The notes under the pieces were generated by a model. It was not told the DNA's origin and ran no database searches. It saw only the letters and a list, made by a program, of their open reading frames with translations. A stretch of 64,000 bases of DNA from the NCBI RefSeq assembly GCF_010729895.1, contig NZ_AP022612.1, positions 3,162,001 through 3,226,000 on the forward strand, read 5' to 3'. Position 1 is the first letter of the stretch; every line of letters starts with the position of its first letter. Shown in pieces: positions 1-8,652 of the stretch. A program made the translations under genes and the position numbers. This DNA comes from Mycolicibacterium confluentis. Its GTDB lineage: Bacteria; Actinomycetota; Actinomycetes; Mycobacteriales; Mycobacteriaceae.

Positions 1-500
1 ACACCGGCGGCCTCTTCGATGAAGGCGCGGCGGTCTTCGGGCCGGGACTCCAGGATCTGCGAGAGGCGGCCCTGACCGACGATGACGTGCATCTCACGAC
101 CGATGCCGGAGTCCGACAGGAGTTCCTGGACGTCCATCAAGCGGCAGCTGCTGCCGTTGATCTCGTACTCACCGGCGCCGTCGCGGAACATCCGGCGCGT
201 GATCGACACCTCGGAGTACTCGATGGGCAGCGCGTTGTCGGAGTTGTCGATGGTGAGGGTGACCTCGGCGCGGCCCAGCGGCGCGCGCGTCGAGGTGCCG
301 GCGAAGATGACGTCCTCCATCTTGCCGCCGCGCAGCGTCTTGGCGCCCTGCTCGCCCATCACCCAGGTCAGGGCGTCGACGACGTTGGACTTACCCGAAC
401 CGTTGGGGCCGACGACGCAGGTGATCCCGGGCTCGAAGCGCAGAGTCGTCGGCGCGGCGAAGGACTTGAACCCCTTCAGCGTCAGACTCTTGAGGTGCAT
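1..500 (-). CDS. smc: Chromosome segregation ATPase SMC (N-terminal part, cut by window edge)
   Basis: The reverse-strand reading starts [15 protein letters not shown] and continues into a Walker A loop ([15 protein letters not shown]), the ABC-type head of SMC proteins. Only about the first 166 residues are present; the coiled coil, hinge and C-terminal head lie beyond position 1. SMC with ScpA/ScpB organises and segregates the chromosome. It is the last visible gene of a minus-strand cluster, after acyP with a 29-bp gap. The ATG at 500 gives the canonical SMC N-terminus. Identity is very secure. Confidence 0.96.
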   Translation of the reverse strand, partial: MHLKSLTLKGFKSFAAPTTLRFEPGITCVVGPNGSGKSNVVDALTWVMGEQGAKTLRGGKMEDVIFAGTSTRAPLGRAEVTLTIDNSDNALPIEYSEVSITRRMFRDGAGEYEINGSSCRLMDVQELLSDSGIGREMHVIVGQGRLSQILESRPEDRRAFIEEAAG

Positions 501-529
501 GGCAGGCCAGCGTACCGGCCCCGGTCAGC

Positions 530-814
530 TCAGCGTTCAGCGAAACCCTGGATCGGCTCGATGTTCTCCGACCAATCGGAGATGACCTTGTCCACCTGGC
601 CGGGAGTGGCGGGGCCACCGAGCAGTTCCAGCAGCTGTTCGCACGCCCGCCGCGGCCCCTGCGCCACCACCAGGACGCGGCCGTCGGCCTGGTTCTTGGC
701 GTAGCCCGTCAGCCCCAGCTCGAGCGCCCGAGACCGCGTCCACCAGCGGAAACCCACGCCCTGCACGTAGCCGTGCACCCAGGCGGTCAGCCGGACCTGC
801 GGCTCCTCGGTCAC
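530..814 (-). CDS. acyP: Acylphosphatase
   Basis: This 94-residue protein has the usual size of acylphosphatases, which hydrolyse carboxyl-phosphate bonds in small acyl phosphates. The signature VHGYVQGVGFRWWTR holds the phosphate-binding loop with catalytic Arg23, and the catalytic Asn is Asn41 in YAKNQADG. The GTG start at 814 overlaps the stop of the OsmC-family gene by four bases (GTGA), indicating translational coupling. Its place next to smc matches Rv2922A in M. tuberculosis. The physiological substrate is unknown. Confidence 0.93.
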   Translation of the reverse strand: MTEEPQVRLTAWVHGYVQGVGFRWWTRSRALELGLTGYAKNQADGRVLVVAQGPRRACEQLLELLGGPATPGQVDKVISDWSENIEPIQGFAER

Positions 815-1224
815 GGTCGGTGGTCGTCGATGTCGAAGGTCACCTGCGTGCCGGCCTTCAGCGTCCGGCCCACGGTGCAGACCTGGTCGATCGCGCGGTT
901 GACGACGATGCGCAGCCGCTCGGCGTCTGCCTCGGTCAGTCCCGACAGGTCGATCTTCAGGGTCTCCTCCAGCAGGGGGTAGACCTCACGCTCGCGGTCG
1001 GCCGCACCCGTGACCTCGATGGTGGCGTCGTAGTCGTCGCCGAGGCGCCGCGACAACGGTGCATCGCTGGCCATGCCACTGCAGGCCGCGAGCGCGATCT
1101 TCATCAACTCACCGGGGGTGAAGACGCCATCGACGGTCTCCGAACCCACGAGCACCTCGGCGCCCCGGGAACTGCGCCCGGTGTAGCGGCGGGTGCCGGT
1201 GCGTTCGACCCACAGTTTGGTCAT
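811..1224 (-). CDS. OsmC/Ohr-family peroxide reductase-like protein
   Basis: The 137-residue protein has the OsmC family layout: a first Cys in a helix (AACSG, Cys48) and a second in QVCTVGRTL (Cys116). These are the redox pair that reduces organic hydroperoxides in OsmC/Ohr proteins. Start is the ATG at 1224, preceded by AGAGGAG; a much longer in-frame reading upstream lacks homology-like features and overlaps mutM. The ATG overlaps the mutM stop by four bases and the stop overlaps the acyP start, so the three genes are coupled. It corresponds to Rv2923c by position. Confidence 0.88.
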   Translation of the reverse strand: MTKLWVERTGTRRYTGRSSRGAEVLVGSETVDGVFTPGELMKIALAACSGMASDAPLSRRLGDDYDATIEVTGAADREREVYPLLEETLKIDLSGLTEADAERLRIVVNRAIDQVCTVGRTLKAGTQVTFDIDDHRP

Positions 1225-2174
1225 GACGTGCTCCTCTGCTCTCCGCCGACCGCCCGTGTCGGTACGGTTTTCGGCGGCGTGTTGCGTACCGCTGCGGACG
1301 CTCGCGGTGTGATTTGGCGCGGTTTGGGTTGGCAGCGTGGACAGTAGAACGACGAGCGGTTCATGAACCTTTCCCGGCGGATGATGGCTCCGCACCGCCG
1401 GCATGGTTCCCCCTCGCGCCCGTAGGCGTCCAGCGACCGGTCGAAGTATCCGGACTCCCCGTTGACGTTCACATACAGCGAGTCGAAGGATGTGCCGCCC
1501 TGGGCCAGCGCCTCGCGCATCACCTCGGCGGCCGCGTCGAGCACCTGCGCCAGCTTGGCCCGGCTCAGCGTCTCCGCGATGCGGGTGCCATTGACCTTGG
1601 CCCGCCACAGCGACTCGTCGGCGTAGATGTTGCCGACTCCTGACACCACGGTCTGATCAAGAAGTTGACGCTTGATCTCAGAATGCTTGCGGCGCAACAC
1701 CTTCACGACAGCATCGCGGTCGAACAGGGGATCCAGCGGATCGCGCGCGATGTGGGCGACGGGGACCGGCACGGCACTGCCGTCGACCTCGACGAGGTCC
1801 GCCAGCTGCCAGCCGCCGAACGTCCGCTGGTCCACGAAGCTCAGCGCCGTGCCGTCGTCGAGCAGGGCTGCGATGCGCACGTGGTCGCTGCGGGGCACGG
1901 GCCCGAGCAGCATCTGCCCGCTCATCCCGAGGTGCACCACGAGCGCCTGCTCCCCCACCCCGTCCTGGTCGGCAAGCAGCAGCCACAGGTATTTCCCGCG
2001 CCGACCGGTTCCCGTGATCTGGGCGTCGAGCAGTCGCGCGGTCAGGTCTGCGGGACCGGCCTCGTGGCGGCGCACCGCCCGCAGGTGGTGCACCCGCACG
2101 GCACGCAGCGTCCGCCCCACGACGTGTTCGGCGAGGCCGCGGCGGACGACTTCCACCTCGGGGAGTTCGGGCAT
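1221..2174 (-). CDS. mutM: Formamidopyrimidine-DNA glycosylase (Fpg/MutM)
   Basis: The enzyme excises 8-oxoguanine and other oxidised purines and nicks the abasic site. It starts [14 protein letters not shown], giving the catalytic Pro2 and Glu3; Lys61 (GRRGKY) and the helix-two-turn-helix with [11 protein letters not shown] near residue 177 are present. A C-terminal zinc finger uses Cys258, 261, 278 and 281. At 317 residues it is about 30 longer than I recall for mycobacterial Fpg, because a Pro/Arg/Thr-rich tail follows the zinc finger and runs to the OsmC-gene start. One base separates it from rnc. Confidence 0.97.
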   Translation of the reverse strand: MPELPEVEVVRRGLAEHVVGRTLRAVRVHHLRAVRRHEAGPADLTARLLDAQITGTGRRGKYLWLLLADQDGVGEQALVVHLGMSGQMLLGPVPRSDHVRIAALLDDGTALSFVDQRTFGGWQLADLVEVDGSAVPVPVAHIARDPLDPLFDRDAVVKVLRRKHSEIKRQLLDQTVVSGVGNIYADESLWRAKVNGTRIAETLSRAKLAQVLDAAAEVMREALAQGGTSFDSLYVNVNGESGYFDRSLDAYGREGEPCRRCGAIIRRERFMNRSSFYCPRCQPKPRQITPRASAAVRNTPPKTVPTRAVGGEQRSTS

Positions 2175-2175
2175 A

Positions 2176-2868
2176 TCAGGCCTGGTCCAACGCCGTCCAC
2201 GCTGTCGCGGCGGCCTTCTGCTCGGCCTCCTTCTTGGACCGGCCCACGCCCGCACCGTATTCGACGTCCATCACCACGACGGTCGCGGTGAACTGCTTGT
2301 CGTGGTCCGGACCGGTCGAGGTGACCAGGTAGATCGGGGAACCCATGCCGCGTGCCGCCGTGAGTTCCTGCAGGCTGGTCTTCCAGTCGAGGCCCGCGCC
2401 CAGTGTCGGCGCGGTGTCGATCAGGGGGCCGAACAGGCGCAGGATCACCTGACGGGAGATGTCGATGCCGTGATGGAGGTAGACCGCGCCGAGCAGCGAT
2501 TCCATGCCGTCGGCCAGGATGCTGGACTTGTCCGCCCCGCCGGTGTTCATCTCACCGCGCCCCAGCAGCAGGTAGGACCCCAGCCCGTCCTCGGTCAGGT
2601 CGCGCGCGACGTCGGCCAGGGCATGCGTGTTCACCACGCTGGCGCGCAGTTTGGCCAGATCCCCCTCCGAACGATCGGGGTGGCGGTGGAACAGTTCGTC
2701 GGTCACGGTCAGGCCGAGCACCGCGTCGCCGAGGAACTCGAGGCGCTCATTGGTGGGCAGTCCGCCGTTCTCGTAGGCATAACTGCGGTGCGTCAGGGCC
2801 AACGTCAGCAGTTCATCGGGCAACGTCACGCCGAGTGCGTCGAGCAGTGGCCGCCGGGCCTCGTCCAT
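2176..2868 (-). CDS. rnc: Ribonuclease III
   Basis: Double-strand-specific endoribonuclease for rRNA and mRNA processing. The RNase III signature [13 protein letters not shown] has metal ligands Glu44 and Asp48, and the second pair Asp120/Glu123 is in [13 protein letters not shown] dsRNA-binding domain fills the last 75 residues, ending in [16 protein letters not shown]. The 230-residue length is normal. The ATG at 2868 forms a TGATG overlap with the DUF177 gene; a GTG codon immediately upstream is an alternative start. It is the second gene of the DUF177-rnc-mutM-osmC-acyP-smc cluster. Confidence 0.96.
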   Translation of the reverse strand: MDEARRPLLDALGVTLPDELLTLALTHRSYAYENGGLPTNERLEFLGDAVLGLTVTDELFHRHPDRSEGDLAKLRASVVNTHALADVARDLTEDGLGSYLLLGRGEMNTGGADKSSILADGMESLLGAVYLHHGIDISRQVILRLFGPLIDTAPTLGAGLDWKTSLQELTAARGMGSPIYLVTSTGPDHDKQFTATVVVMDVEYGAGVGRSKKEAEQKAAATAWTALDQA

Positions 2869-3449
2869 CACGAATCCTGGCCCGGCTCTGTGACTTCCAA
2901 CTGCGCCAGCTTGGCCCAGCGCGGATCGATCACGTCGTGGGAGTGGCCGGGCTCGGCCTGGGCGAGCGGCACGCCGCAGTGCTGACACAGGCCCTGGCAG
3001 TCCGTGCTGCACACGGGCGAGAGCGGCAGTTCGATTCCGACGGTGTCGATGATGACCTGCTCGAGATCCACGGAGTCGTCGATGACGTGACCGACCTCGT
3101 CGGCCTCGGTACTGGCCTCGGTTGCGCTGTCGGGGTAGGCGAACAGTTCGGTGATCCCGATGGTGACCGAACCCGACGTCGGCTCCAGGCAGCGCGAGCA
3201 CTCGCCGACGGTCGGTGCCGTCACGGTTCCGGTGACCAGCACGCCCTCGGAGACTGATTCAAGACGCAGATCGAGGTCCATCGGCGCACCCTCGGCGATC
3301 GCGACAAGGTCCAGACCGATGCGCGACGGGCTGGGAACGGTCTCGGTGTACGTCATCATGGAGCCCGGTCGTCGACCCAGTCGAGATACGTCGATCGACA
3401 GCACCGACTTCGGATGGCGCTGCGCGGCCTTTGCTCGTGCTCCAGACAT
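2868..3449 (-). CDS. DUF177/YceD-family protein
   Basis: This 193-residue protein belongs to the YceD (DUF177) family, linked in other bacteria to 23S rRNA or ribosomal protein L32 expression. Cys pairs occur in ECSRCLEP near residue 84 and in [13 protein letters not shown] near 147-159, typical of the actinobacterial type and possibly zinc-binding. Start is the ATG at 3449 with GGAGG two bases upstream; a TAGAAT box on the same strand (3458-3463) lies so close that transcripts could begin near the ATG. Unlike in many bacteria, rpmF does not follow it; rnc does. Confidence 0.85.
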   Translation of the reverse strand: MSGARAKAAQRHPKSVLSIDVSRLGRRPGSMMTYTETVPSPSRIGLDLVAIAEGAPMDLDLRLESVSEGVLVTGTVTAPTVGECSRCLEPTSGSVTIGITELFAYPDSATEASTEADEVGHVIDDSVDLEQVIIDTVGIELPLSPVCSTDCQGLCQHCGVPLAQAEPGHSHDVIDPRWAKLAQLEVTEPGQDS

Positions 3450-3512
3450 AGCCTCCGATTCTACTTGGGAAAAAGCGCCGACCGCCCAGGCCAGCCGATG
3501 TCGACACAGTAG

Positions 3513-3527
3513 AAATCAACTTGATTT
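3513..3527. promoter_or_regulatory. Perfect AT-rich palindrome upstream of ssuD operon
   Basis: AAATCAA-C-TTGATTT is a perfect 7+1+7 inverted repeat in the 211-bp gap between the divergent DUF177 and ssuD genes. It is strikingly AT-rich for this genome and lies about 135 bp upstream of the ssuD start. An operator for a sulfur-responsive or other dimeric repressor is an inference. The following T run could also make it a weak hairpin terminator. Confidence 0.45.
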
Positions 3528-3660
3528 TTTCTCGCCCCACGGCGCGTGTGAGGTCTGACCGTTCGCAATGCGTCTGCGTGTAGCGAGCGTCACTCCCACT
3601 GTGGAACCCTGTGGCGCGTCCGCACACCACAATGGGAGCTCCGCCTCGAAAGGATGGTTC

Positions 3661-4830
3661 GTGTCCCTCAAGCTGCACTGGTTCCTGCCCACCTACGGCG
3701 ACAGCCGCTCGATCGTCGGGGGCGGCCACGGCACGCCTGCCGGCGCGGCCGGCGGTGACCGCGACGCGTCCATCGACTATCTGGCGTCGATCGTGCGCGC
3801 TGCCGAGACCTTCGGTTTCACCGGTGCGTTGATCCCGACCGGCGCCTGGTGCGAGGACGCCTTCGTCACCGCGGCGCTGCTGGCGCGCGAGACCACGTCG
3901 CTGGCATTCCTGGTGGCGTTCCGGCCCGGCCTCATCAGCCCCACGCTGTCCGCGCAGATGGCCGCGACGTTCGCGCGCCACGCGCCGGGCCGCATCCTGC
4001 TCAACGTCGTCGTCGGCGGCGAGGCCCACGAACAGCGTTCGTTCGGCGACCACCTCGAGAAGGATGCGCGCTACCACCGCGCCGACGAGTTCCTCGAGGT
4101 CGTGCGTCGGCTGTGGGCCGGCGAGACCGTGACCCTCAAGGGCGACTACATCGACGTCGAAGAGGCCGCGCTGGCCAAGCCGCCCAGCCCCATTCCGCCG
4201 CTGTACTTCGGCGGCAGTTCGGCCGCGGCGGGCCCCGTCGCCGCCCGGCATTCCGACGTCTATCTGACCTGGGGCGAGCCGCCCGAGGCCGTGGCCGAGA
4301 AGGTCGCCTGGATCCGCGGCCTCGCGGAGGCCGAGGGCCGCACGGTGCGCTTCGGCATCCGACTGCACACCATCTCGCGCGACACCTCCGATGAGGCATG
4401 GGCACAGGCCGACCGCCTGGTGGCCGCCCTCGACGAGGACGTCGTGCGCAAGACCCAGGAAGGTCTGGCGCGCAGCCAGTCCGAGGGCCAGAAGCGCATG
4501 CTGGCCCTGCATGAGGCCAACCGCGCCGACGGTTCCTGGCACGACGCCCGCAGCCTCGAGATCGCGCCGAACCTGTGGTCCGGTGTGGGCCTGGTGCGTG
4601 GCGGCGCGGGCACCGCACTGGTGGGCAGCCACACCGAAGTCGCCGATCGGATCGCCGAATACGCCGCGATCGGCATCGACGAGTTCATCTTCTCGGGCTA
4701 CCCGCACCTCGAAGAACTGTTCTGGTTCGGCGAGGGCGTCGTGCCCATCCTGCGCGAGCGCGGACTGTTCGACCAGGGCGCCGACTGTGGCTCCCATGTG
4801 TCGATTCCGTTCGTCGGCGCCGCACGATGA
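3661..4830 (+). CDS. ssuD: FMNH2-dependent alkanesulfonate monooxygenase (SsuD-like)
   Basis: A 389-residue luciferase-fold flavin monooxygenase that would release sulfite from alkanesulfonates. SsuD hallmarks are the N-terminal LHWFLPTYGD, a Cys at residue 64 (GAWCEDAF, matching Cys54 of E. coli SsuD), and RFGIRLHTISRDT carrying the active-site Arg and His. GTG at 3661 is chosen because AAAGGA lies about 8 bases upstream and the SsuD-type sequence begins here; the frame stays open further upstream but without family sequence. Its stop overlaps the next start (ATGA). No SsuE reductase or sulfonate ABC transporter is adjacent. Confidence 0.88.
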   Translation: MSLKLHWFLPTYGDSRSIVGGGHGTPAGAAGGDRDASIDYLASIVRAAETFGFTGALIPTGAWCEDAFVTAALLARETTSLAFLVAFRPGLISPTLSAQMAATFARHAPGRILLNVVVGGEAHEQRSFGDHLEKDARYHRADEFLEVVRRLWAGETVTLKGDYIDVEEAALAKPPSPIPPLYFGGSSAAAGPVAARHSDVYLTWGEPPEAVAEKVAWIRGLAEAEGRTVRFGIRLHTISRDTSDEAWAQADRLVAALDEDVVRKTQEGLARSQSEGQKRMLALHEANRADGSWHDARSLEIAPNLWSGVGLVRGGAGTALVGSHTEVADRIAEYAAIGIDEFIFSGYPHLEELFWFGEGVVPILRERGLFDQGADCGSHVSIPFVGAAR

Positions 4831-6047
4831 CGGCACAGGTTGCCGTGACACGAATCTCCTCCGCTGAGGAGGCACTGGCCACCGCGGCCCGCCTGAGTGA
4901 AGACTTCGCGACGGCCGCGAACCTCCGCGACGCCGAGCGGGAGTTGCCCGGCGAACAGGTGCGCGCGCTCTCCGACGCCGGGCTGTTGGCGTTGTCGGTG
5001 CCGGTCGAGTTCGGCGGAATCGACGCCCCGGCAACGGTTCTGGCCGAGGTCTTCCGGCTGATCGCGGAGGCCGACCCCTCGTTGGCGCAGATCCCGCATT
5101 CGCACTACACGTTCCTGGAGGCTCTCCGCCTGCAGGGCACGCGGGAGCAGCAGGCGTTCTTCTACGACCTGGTGCGTGACGGCGCGATGTTCGCGAACGC
5201 CCAAACCGAGCGTGGGCCGCACCCGATCAACGTCGACGCCACTTCCCTGGTGCCCGACGGGTCCGGCGGGTACATGCTCAACGGCCGCAAGTTCTACTGC
5301 ACGGGATCGCTTTTCGCCGATTGGCTGGTGGTGCGCGCGTCGTTGGTGACGACGGCCGACGAGCAGACATGCGCTTCGACGCCCAAGGCCGTCGCCTTCG
5401 TTCCCGCCGACGCGGTCGGCGTGACGATCGTCGACGACTGGGATGGTATGGGGCAGCGCACGACCGCGTCGGGCACCGTGACGCTCGACGCCGTCCGGGT
5501 GCCCGCCGAGCACGTCGTGCCTTTCACACCGATCTTCGACACCGTGAGCACTTACGGTGCCCGTGCCCAGCTTCTGCACGCCGCCCTCGACGTCGGTATC
5601 GCGACGGGGGCCCTGGCAGAGGGCGTACGCCAAGCTGCCAAGGCGCGACCGCATTTCGAGGCGGGCGTGGAGAGCGCGGTCGAGGATCCCACGCTGATTC
5701 AGGCCGCCGGTGAGCTCACCGTGACGGTGCGCGCCGCGGAGGCCCTGCTGGTGCGGGCAGCTCAGTTGGTGGACGCCGCCGCCGCGAACCTGCACGAGGA
5801 CAGCGCGGCCGAGGCGTCGGTGGCCGTGGCGATCGCGAAGGTGGCCGCCACCAAGGCCGCCCTGGACGCCTCGAGTGTGCTGTTCGAACTCGGCGGCACG
5901 CGCAGCGCGTCCGGTGCCGCGAACCTGTCACGGTTCTGGCGTGATGCGCGCACCCACACGCTGCACGACGCCAGCAGGTGGAAGCTTCAGCACATCGGCC
6001 GGTTCACCCTGTCGGGGACGAAACCGCCTCGGCACGGCCAACTCTGA
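4827..6047 (+). CDS. SfnB-type acyl-CoA dehydrogenase-like sulfur acquisition flavoprotein
   Basis: The 406-residue protein has the acyl-CoA dehydrogenase fold, from an N-terminal helical domain (EQVRALSDAGLLALSVPVEFGG) to a C-terminal FAD-binding helical domain. Its sequence resembles the SfnB/DszC branch, which oxidises organosulfur compounds with reduced flavin, more than true acyl-CoA dehydrogenases. The ATG overlaps the ssuD stop by four bases, so the two are almost certainly co-translated. Together they look like a small operon for desulfonating sulfones or sulfonates under sulfate limitation. The substrate is inferred. Confidence 0.78.
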   Translation: MTAQVAVTRISSAEEALATAARLSEDFATAANLRDAERELPGEQVRALSDAGLLALSVPVEFGGIDAPATVLAEVFRLIAEADPSLAQIPHSHYTFLEALRLQGTREQQAFFYDLVRDGAMFANAQTERGPHPINVDATSLVPDGSGGYMLNGRKFYCTGSLFADWLVVRASLVTTADEQTCASTPKAVAFVPADAVGVTIVDDWDGMGQRTTASGTVTLDAVRVPAEHVVPFTPIFDTVSTYGARAQLLHAALDVGIATGALAEGVRQAAKARPHFEAGVESAVEDPTLIQAAGELTVTVRAAEALLVRAAQLVDAAAANLHEDSAAEASVAVAIAKVAATKAALDASSVLFELGGTRSASGAANLSRFWRDARTHTLHDASRWKLQHIGRFTLSGTKPPRHGQL

Positions 6048-6060
6048 GGGATTCTCCCCG

Positions 6061-6798
6061 CTACCGCTGCACGTAGTCGTGCGTGCCCGCGGCGGTCCGA
6101 AGCTGGTGACGGCCCCGGCTGACCGACCGCAGGGTGCCGTTGAGGTAATCCTCGAACTCGGCGAGCTTATTGTCGACGTAGATGTCGCATTCGCCGCGCA
6201 GGCGGTCGGCCTCGGCGTGTGCGGTGTCGATGAGGCGGGTGGCTTCGGCGGTCGCGGTGTTGACCACCTCGGTCTGCGACACCAGGCGCTGCTGCTCCTT
6301 GATGCCCTCCTGAACGGCCTTCTCATAGGACAGGTTTCCGCTCTCGACCAGTCGATCGGCCTCGGCCTTGGCCCGTCCGAGGCTGGCCTCGTAGTCGCGC
6401 TTGGCGTTGGCCGCCAACCGACTGGCCTCCTCGCGCGCTTCGCCGACCATCCGGTCGCAGTGCGCCCTGGCCTCGGCCACCATGCGGTCGGCCTGCGACT
6501 TGGCATCCGACAGCAGGCGATCAGCCTCGGCACGGGCATGGCCGAGCGTGGACTCGGCCTCCGTGGTCGCCGACGCCACCATGCCGTCGGCGTGCTGACG
6601 CGCGTCGTGCAGCATGCCGTCGCGTGCGTCGAGCACGTCCTGGGCATCATCGAGTTCGCCCGGGATGGCGTCCTTGATGTCGTCGATCAGTTCCAGGACG
6701 TCGCCGCGGGGAACCACACAACCGGCCGTCATCGGCACACCACGCGCCTCCTCGACGATGGCACTCAGTTCGTCAAGCGCTTCAAAGACTCGGTACAC
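6061..6798 (-). CDS. sepIVA: Septation protein SepIVA (DivIVA-domain coiled-coil protein)
   Basis: The 245-residue protein has a short DivIVA-like N-terminus (YRVFEALDELSAIVEEARG) followed by a long Ala/Glu/Arg-rich coiled coil with repeated A-E-A-D-R-L heptads from about residue 75 to 225. It matches Rv2927c/SepIVA, an essential division factor of mycobacteria with roles at the septum and in polar envelope growth. The GTG start at 6798 has GGAGGGT upstream. Only 13 bp separate its stop from that of the convergent SfnB-like gene. A 9-bp-phased array of MtrA-like hexamers lies upstream. Confidence 0.9.
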   Translation of the reverse strand: MYRVFEALDELSAIVEEARGVPMTAGCVVPRGDVLELIDDIKDAIPGELDDAQDVLDARDGMLHDARQHADGMVASATTEAESTLGHARAEADRLLSDAKSQADRMVAEARAHCDRMVGEAREEASRLAANAKRDYEASLGRAKAEADRLVESGNLSYEKAVQEGIKEQQRLVSQTEVVNTATAEATRLIDTAHAEADRLRGECDIYVDNKLAEFEDYLNGTLRSVSRGRHQLRTAAGTHDYVQR

Positions 6799-6822
6799 GG
6801 CGCACCCTCCAGGCTTAGTCGT

Positions 6823-6855
6823 TGTTACAAGTGTGCCTGGTGTTACGCCTGTGAC
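6823..6855 (-). promoter_or_regulatory. Phased MtrA-like hexamer array upstream of sepIVA
   Basis: Read on the minus strand, four hexamers start exactly 9 bp apart at 6855, 6846, 6837 and 6828: GTCACA, GTAACA, GGCACA, GTAACA. Paired 9-bp direct repeats resembling GTCACAGCG or GTAACA are the described binding pattern of the response regulator MtrA, which controls division and cell-wall genes. The array is 25-57 bp upstream of the sepIVA GTG. The motif is seen; MtrA binding is inferred. Confidence 0.5.
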
Positions 6856-6890
6856 TGCGTTGGCGGCGCCGGTGTGTCGAGTATTTCTGG

Positions 6891-7370
6891 TCAGCGAGCG
6901 CGCAGTTTGTCCTGCAGACGCCGGTTGACCGCGTCCGGCAGAAGGGCCGTGACATCGCCGCCGAGGGTCGCGACCTCCTTGGCCAACGACGACGACACGA
7001 ACGAATACTGCGGCGCGGTGGCCACGAAGAACGTGTCCACCCCGGCGACGTGCCGGTTCATCTGCGCCATCTGCAGTTCGTATTCGAAATCGGTGCCGGT
7101 CCGCAGGCCCTTCACGATGGCCGTCAGTCCGTGCGCCCTTACGAAGTCGACCACCAGGCCCTGCCCCGACTCCACCCGCAGGTTGGGCAGGTGCGCACAG
7201 GCCTCTTCAATCAACTCGATGCGCTCGTCCAGGCTGAACATGCCCTTTTTGTTGGGGTTCACCAGGACCGCGACGACCACCTCGTCGAACTGCGCGGCCG
7301 CCCGTTCGAAGACATCGAGGTGTCCGAGGGTGACGGGGTCAAAGGATCCGGGGCAGACGGCGCCACTCAT
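6891..7370 (-). CDS. coaD: Phosphopantetheine adenylyltransferase
   Basis: CoaD transfers AMP to 4'-phosphopantetheine, the penultimate step of coenzyme A synthesis. The 159-residue protein has the nucleotidyltransferase TLGH motif (residues 14-17, in [16 protein letters not shown]) and the conserved [16 protein letters not shown] segment that binds the substrate. The ATG at 7370 gives the normal N-terminus; the in-frame sequence upstream has no family features. The ribosome-binding site is weak. It stands alone between sepIVA (same strand) and a divergent LuxR-type gene. Confidence 0.97.
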   Translation of the reverse strand: MSGAVCPGSFDPVTLGHLDVFERAAAQFDEVVVAVLVNPNKKGMFSLDERIELIEEACAHLPNLRVESGQGLVVDFVRAHGLTAIVKGLRTGTDFEYELQMAQMNRHVAGVDTFFVATAPQYSFVSSSLAKEVATLGGDVTALLPDAVNRRLQDKLRAR

Positions 7371-7560
7371 GGGTGACGACGCTAGCAGGCGGCCGCCGAA
7401 GGCTGCCCCCGAACCTTCGTCGGCCACCGGCCACAGCCCCCCACGACAAATCGGCCGCCAAAGCCGTCAGAGTCAACCAACACCTCTAGGTGCTCCGACG
7501 CCTCATCCGAACGGTTGAAATCCACTAAAGTCTGCACAGGCGCGGTGGCTCTGGAGGCCC

Positions 7561-8652
7561 ATGGTTACACTCGATGACTTTTCCCGGATGGTCACCGGTG
7601 TCTACGGCGCGGCACTGACCCCGCAGACCTGGCTGTCGGCGATCAGCGACATCAGTTCGACCCTGGGTGCCCACAGTTCCGCGGTGGTCCTCGGCGGCGA
7701 GATCGACCGCACCGTCAAGGTGGCCAATCTGCCTCCGGAAGTGGGTCAGGCCTACATCGAGTACTACGCCAAGCTCGACTACATCCTTGAGGCGGTGGAG
7801 CGCGGCCCAGTGGGGCGACTGAGCCCCACCGCACCACTACGGGCGCTGAATCCCCGCTCCGAGTTCGACGCCGACTGGATGCGCCCCAACCATATGGACG
7901 ACGGCCTGTTCGTCCGCCTGCGCAGCGGTCCGGCCACGGCGACGTTCCTGGTGGCCAACTCCGCGACCGATGAGGGCTTCGCGACCCCGGAGCGCATCAA
8001 GGTGGTCAATGCCCTTGTCCCCCACCTTCAGCAGGCCCTGCGCACCGAACATGCGTTGCGCGACAGCGCGATCAGCGCTTCCGACGTCGCCGCAGCGGCC
8101 GACAGCGTCCGGCACGGCGTCGCGGTCGTGACGGCCGATTCCGCTGTTGTCCACATGAATTCGGCGGCCGCCGAGATACTCACCGCCGATGACGGGCTCA
8201 CGCTTTCCGGTGGCCGGATTGAGACCGGGCACAGTGCCACGACGGCGCGCCTGGCGCGCAGCGTCGGGGGCGCCGCGGCCGGGAATGCCTCCGGAGTGCG
8301 TGGTGGGGATTCGCTGTTGTGCGCGCGCCCGTCCGGCCGCAGGCCCTATGTCGTCCACGTGCTGCCCTCGGAGGTGGTCGAACCGCGCCAGCCGCGGGCC
8401 CTGGTGATCATCGTCGATCCCGACCAGCAGATCGATCCGCCGGCCGCGCTGCTGCGCAGGCTCTTTGGCCTCACCCCGGCCGAAGCCGAGGTCGCGGTGC
8501 GGGTGCTGCGCGGCGACGGCCTCACACCGATTGCCGAAGAGCTTTCGGTGTCGCTGGCCACGGTCAAGAGCCACCTGCAGCGGGTCTTCGAGAAGACCGA
8601 CACACACCGGCAGGCCGAACTGGTGCGCCTGCTGCTGTCGATCACGCGATGA
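7561..8652 (+). CDS. LuxR-family helix-turn-helix transcriptional regulator
   Basis: The 363-residue protein ends with a LuxR/GerE DNA-binding domain (about residues 300-363): [17 protein letters not shown], then [18 protein letters not shown], the typical recognition helix. The N-terminal 290 residues hold a probable PAS-like sensory region without transmembrane segments; I cannot name a ligand. GGAGG (7553-7557) precedes the ATG at 7561. No partner gene is adjacent: it sits between coaD and rsmD, a position with no regulator in the M. tuberculosis order. Its 3' end overlaps that of convergent rsmD by 11 bp. Confidence 0.82.
   Translation: MVTLDDFSRMVTGVYGAALTPQTWLSAISDISSTLGAHSSAVVLGGEIDRTVKVANLPPEVGQAYIEYYAKLDYILEAVERGPVGRLSPTAPLRALNPRSEFDADWMRPNHMDDGLFVRLRSGPATATFLVANSATDEGFATPERIKVVNALVPHLQQALRTEHALRDSAISASDVAAAADSVRHGVAVVTADSAVVHMNSAAAEILTADDGLTLSGGRIETGHSATTARLARSVGGAAAGNASGVRGGDSLLCARPSGRRPYVVHVLPSEVVEPRQPRALVIIVDPDQQIDPPAALLRRLFGLTPAEAEVAVRVLRGDGLTPIAEELSVSLATVKSHLQRVFEKTDTHRQAELVRLLLSITR

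Noticed and set aside
3568..3660. Longer N-terminus for ssuD
   Set aside because: The extra 31 residues have no SsuD similarity or signal, and a good ribosome-binding site precedes GTG 3661.
6841..6856. CRP-like site upstream of sepIVA
   Set aside because: GTTAC-GCCT-GTGAC gives a weak inverted repeat, but direct 9-bp repeats explain the sequence better.
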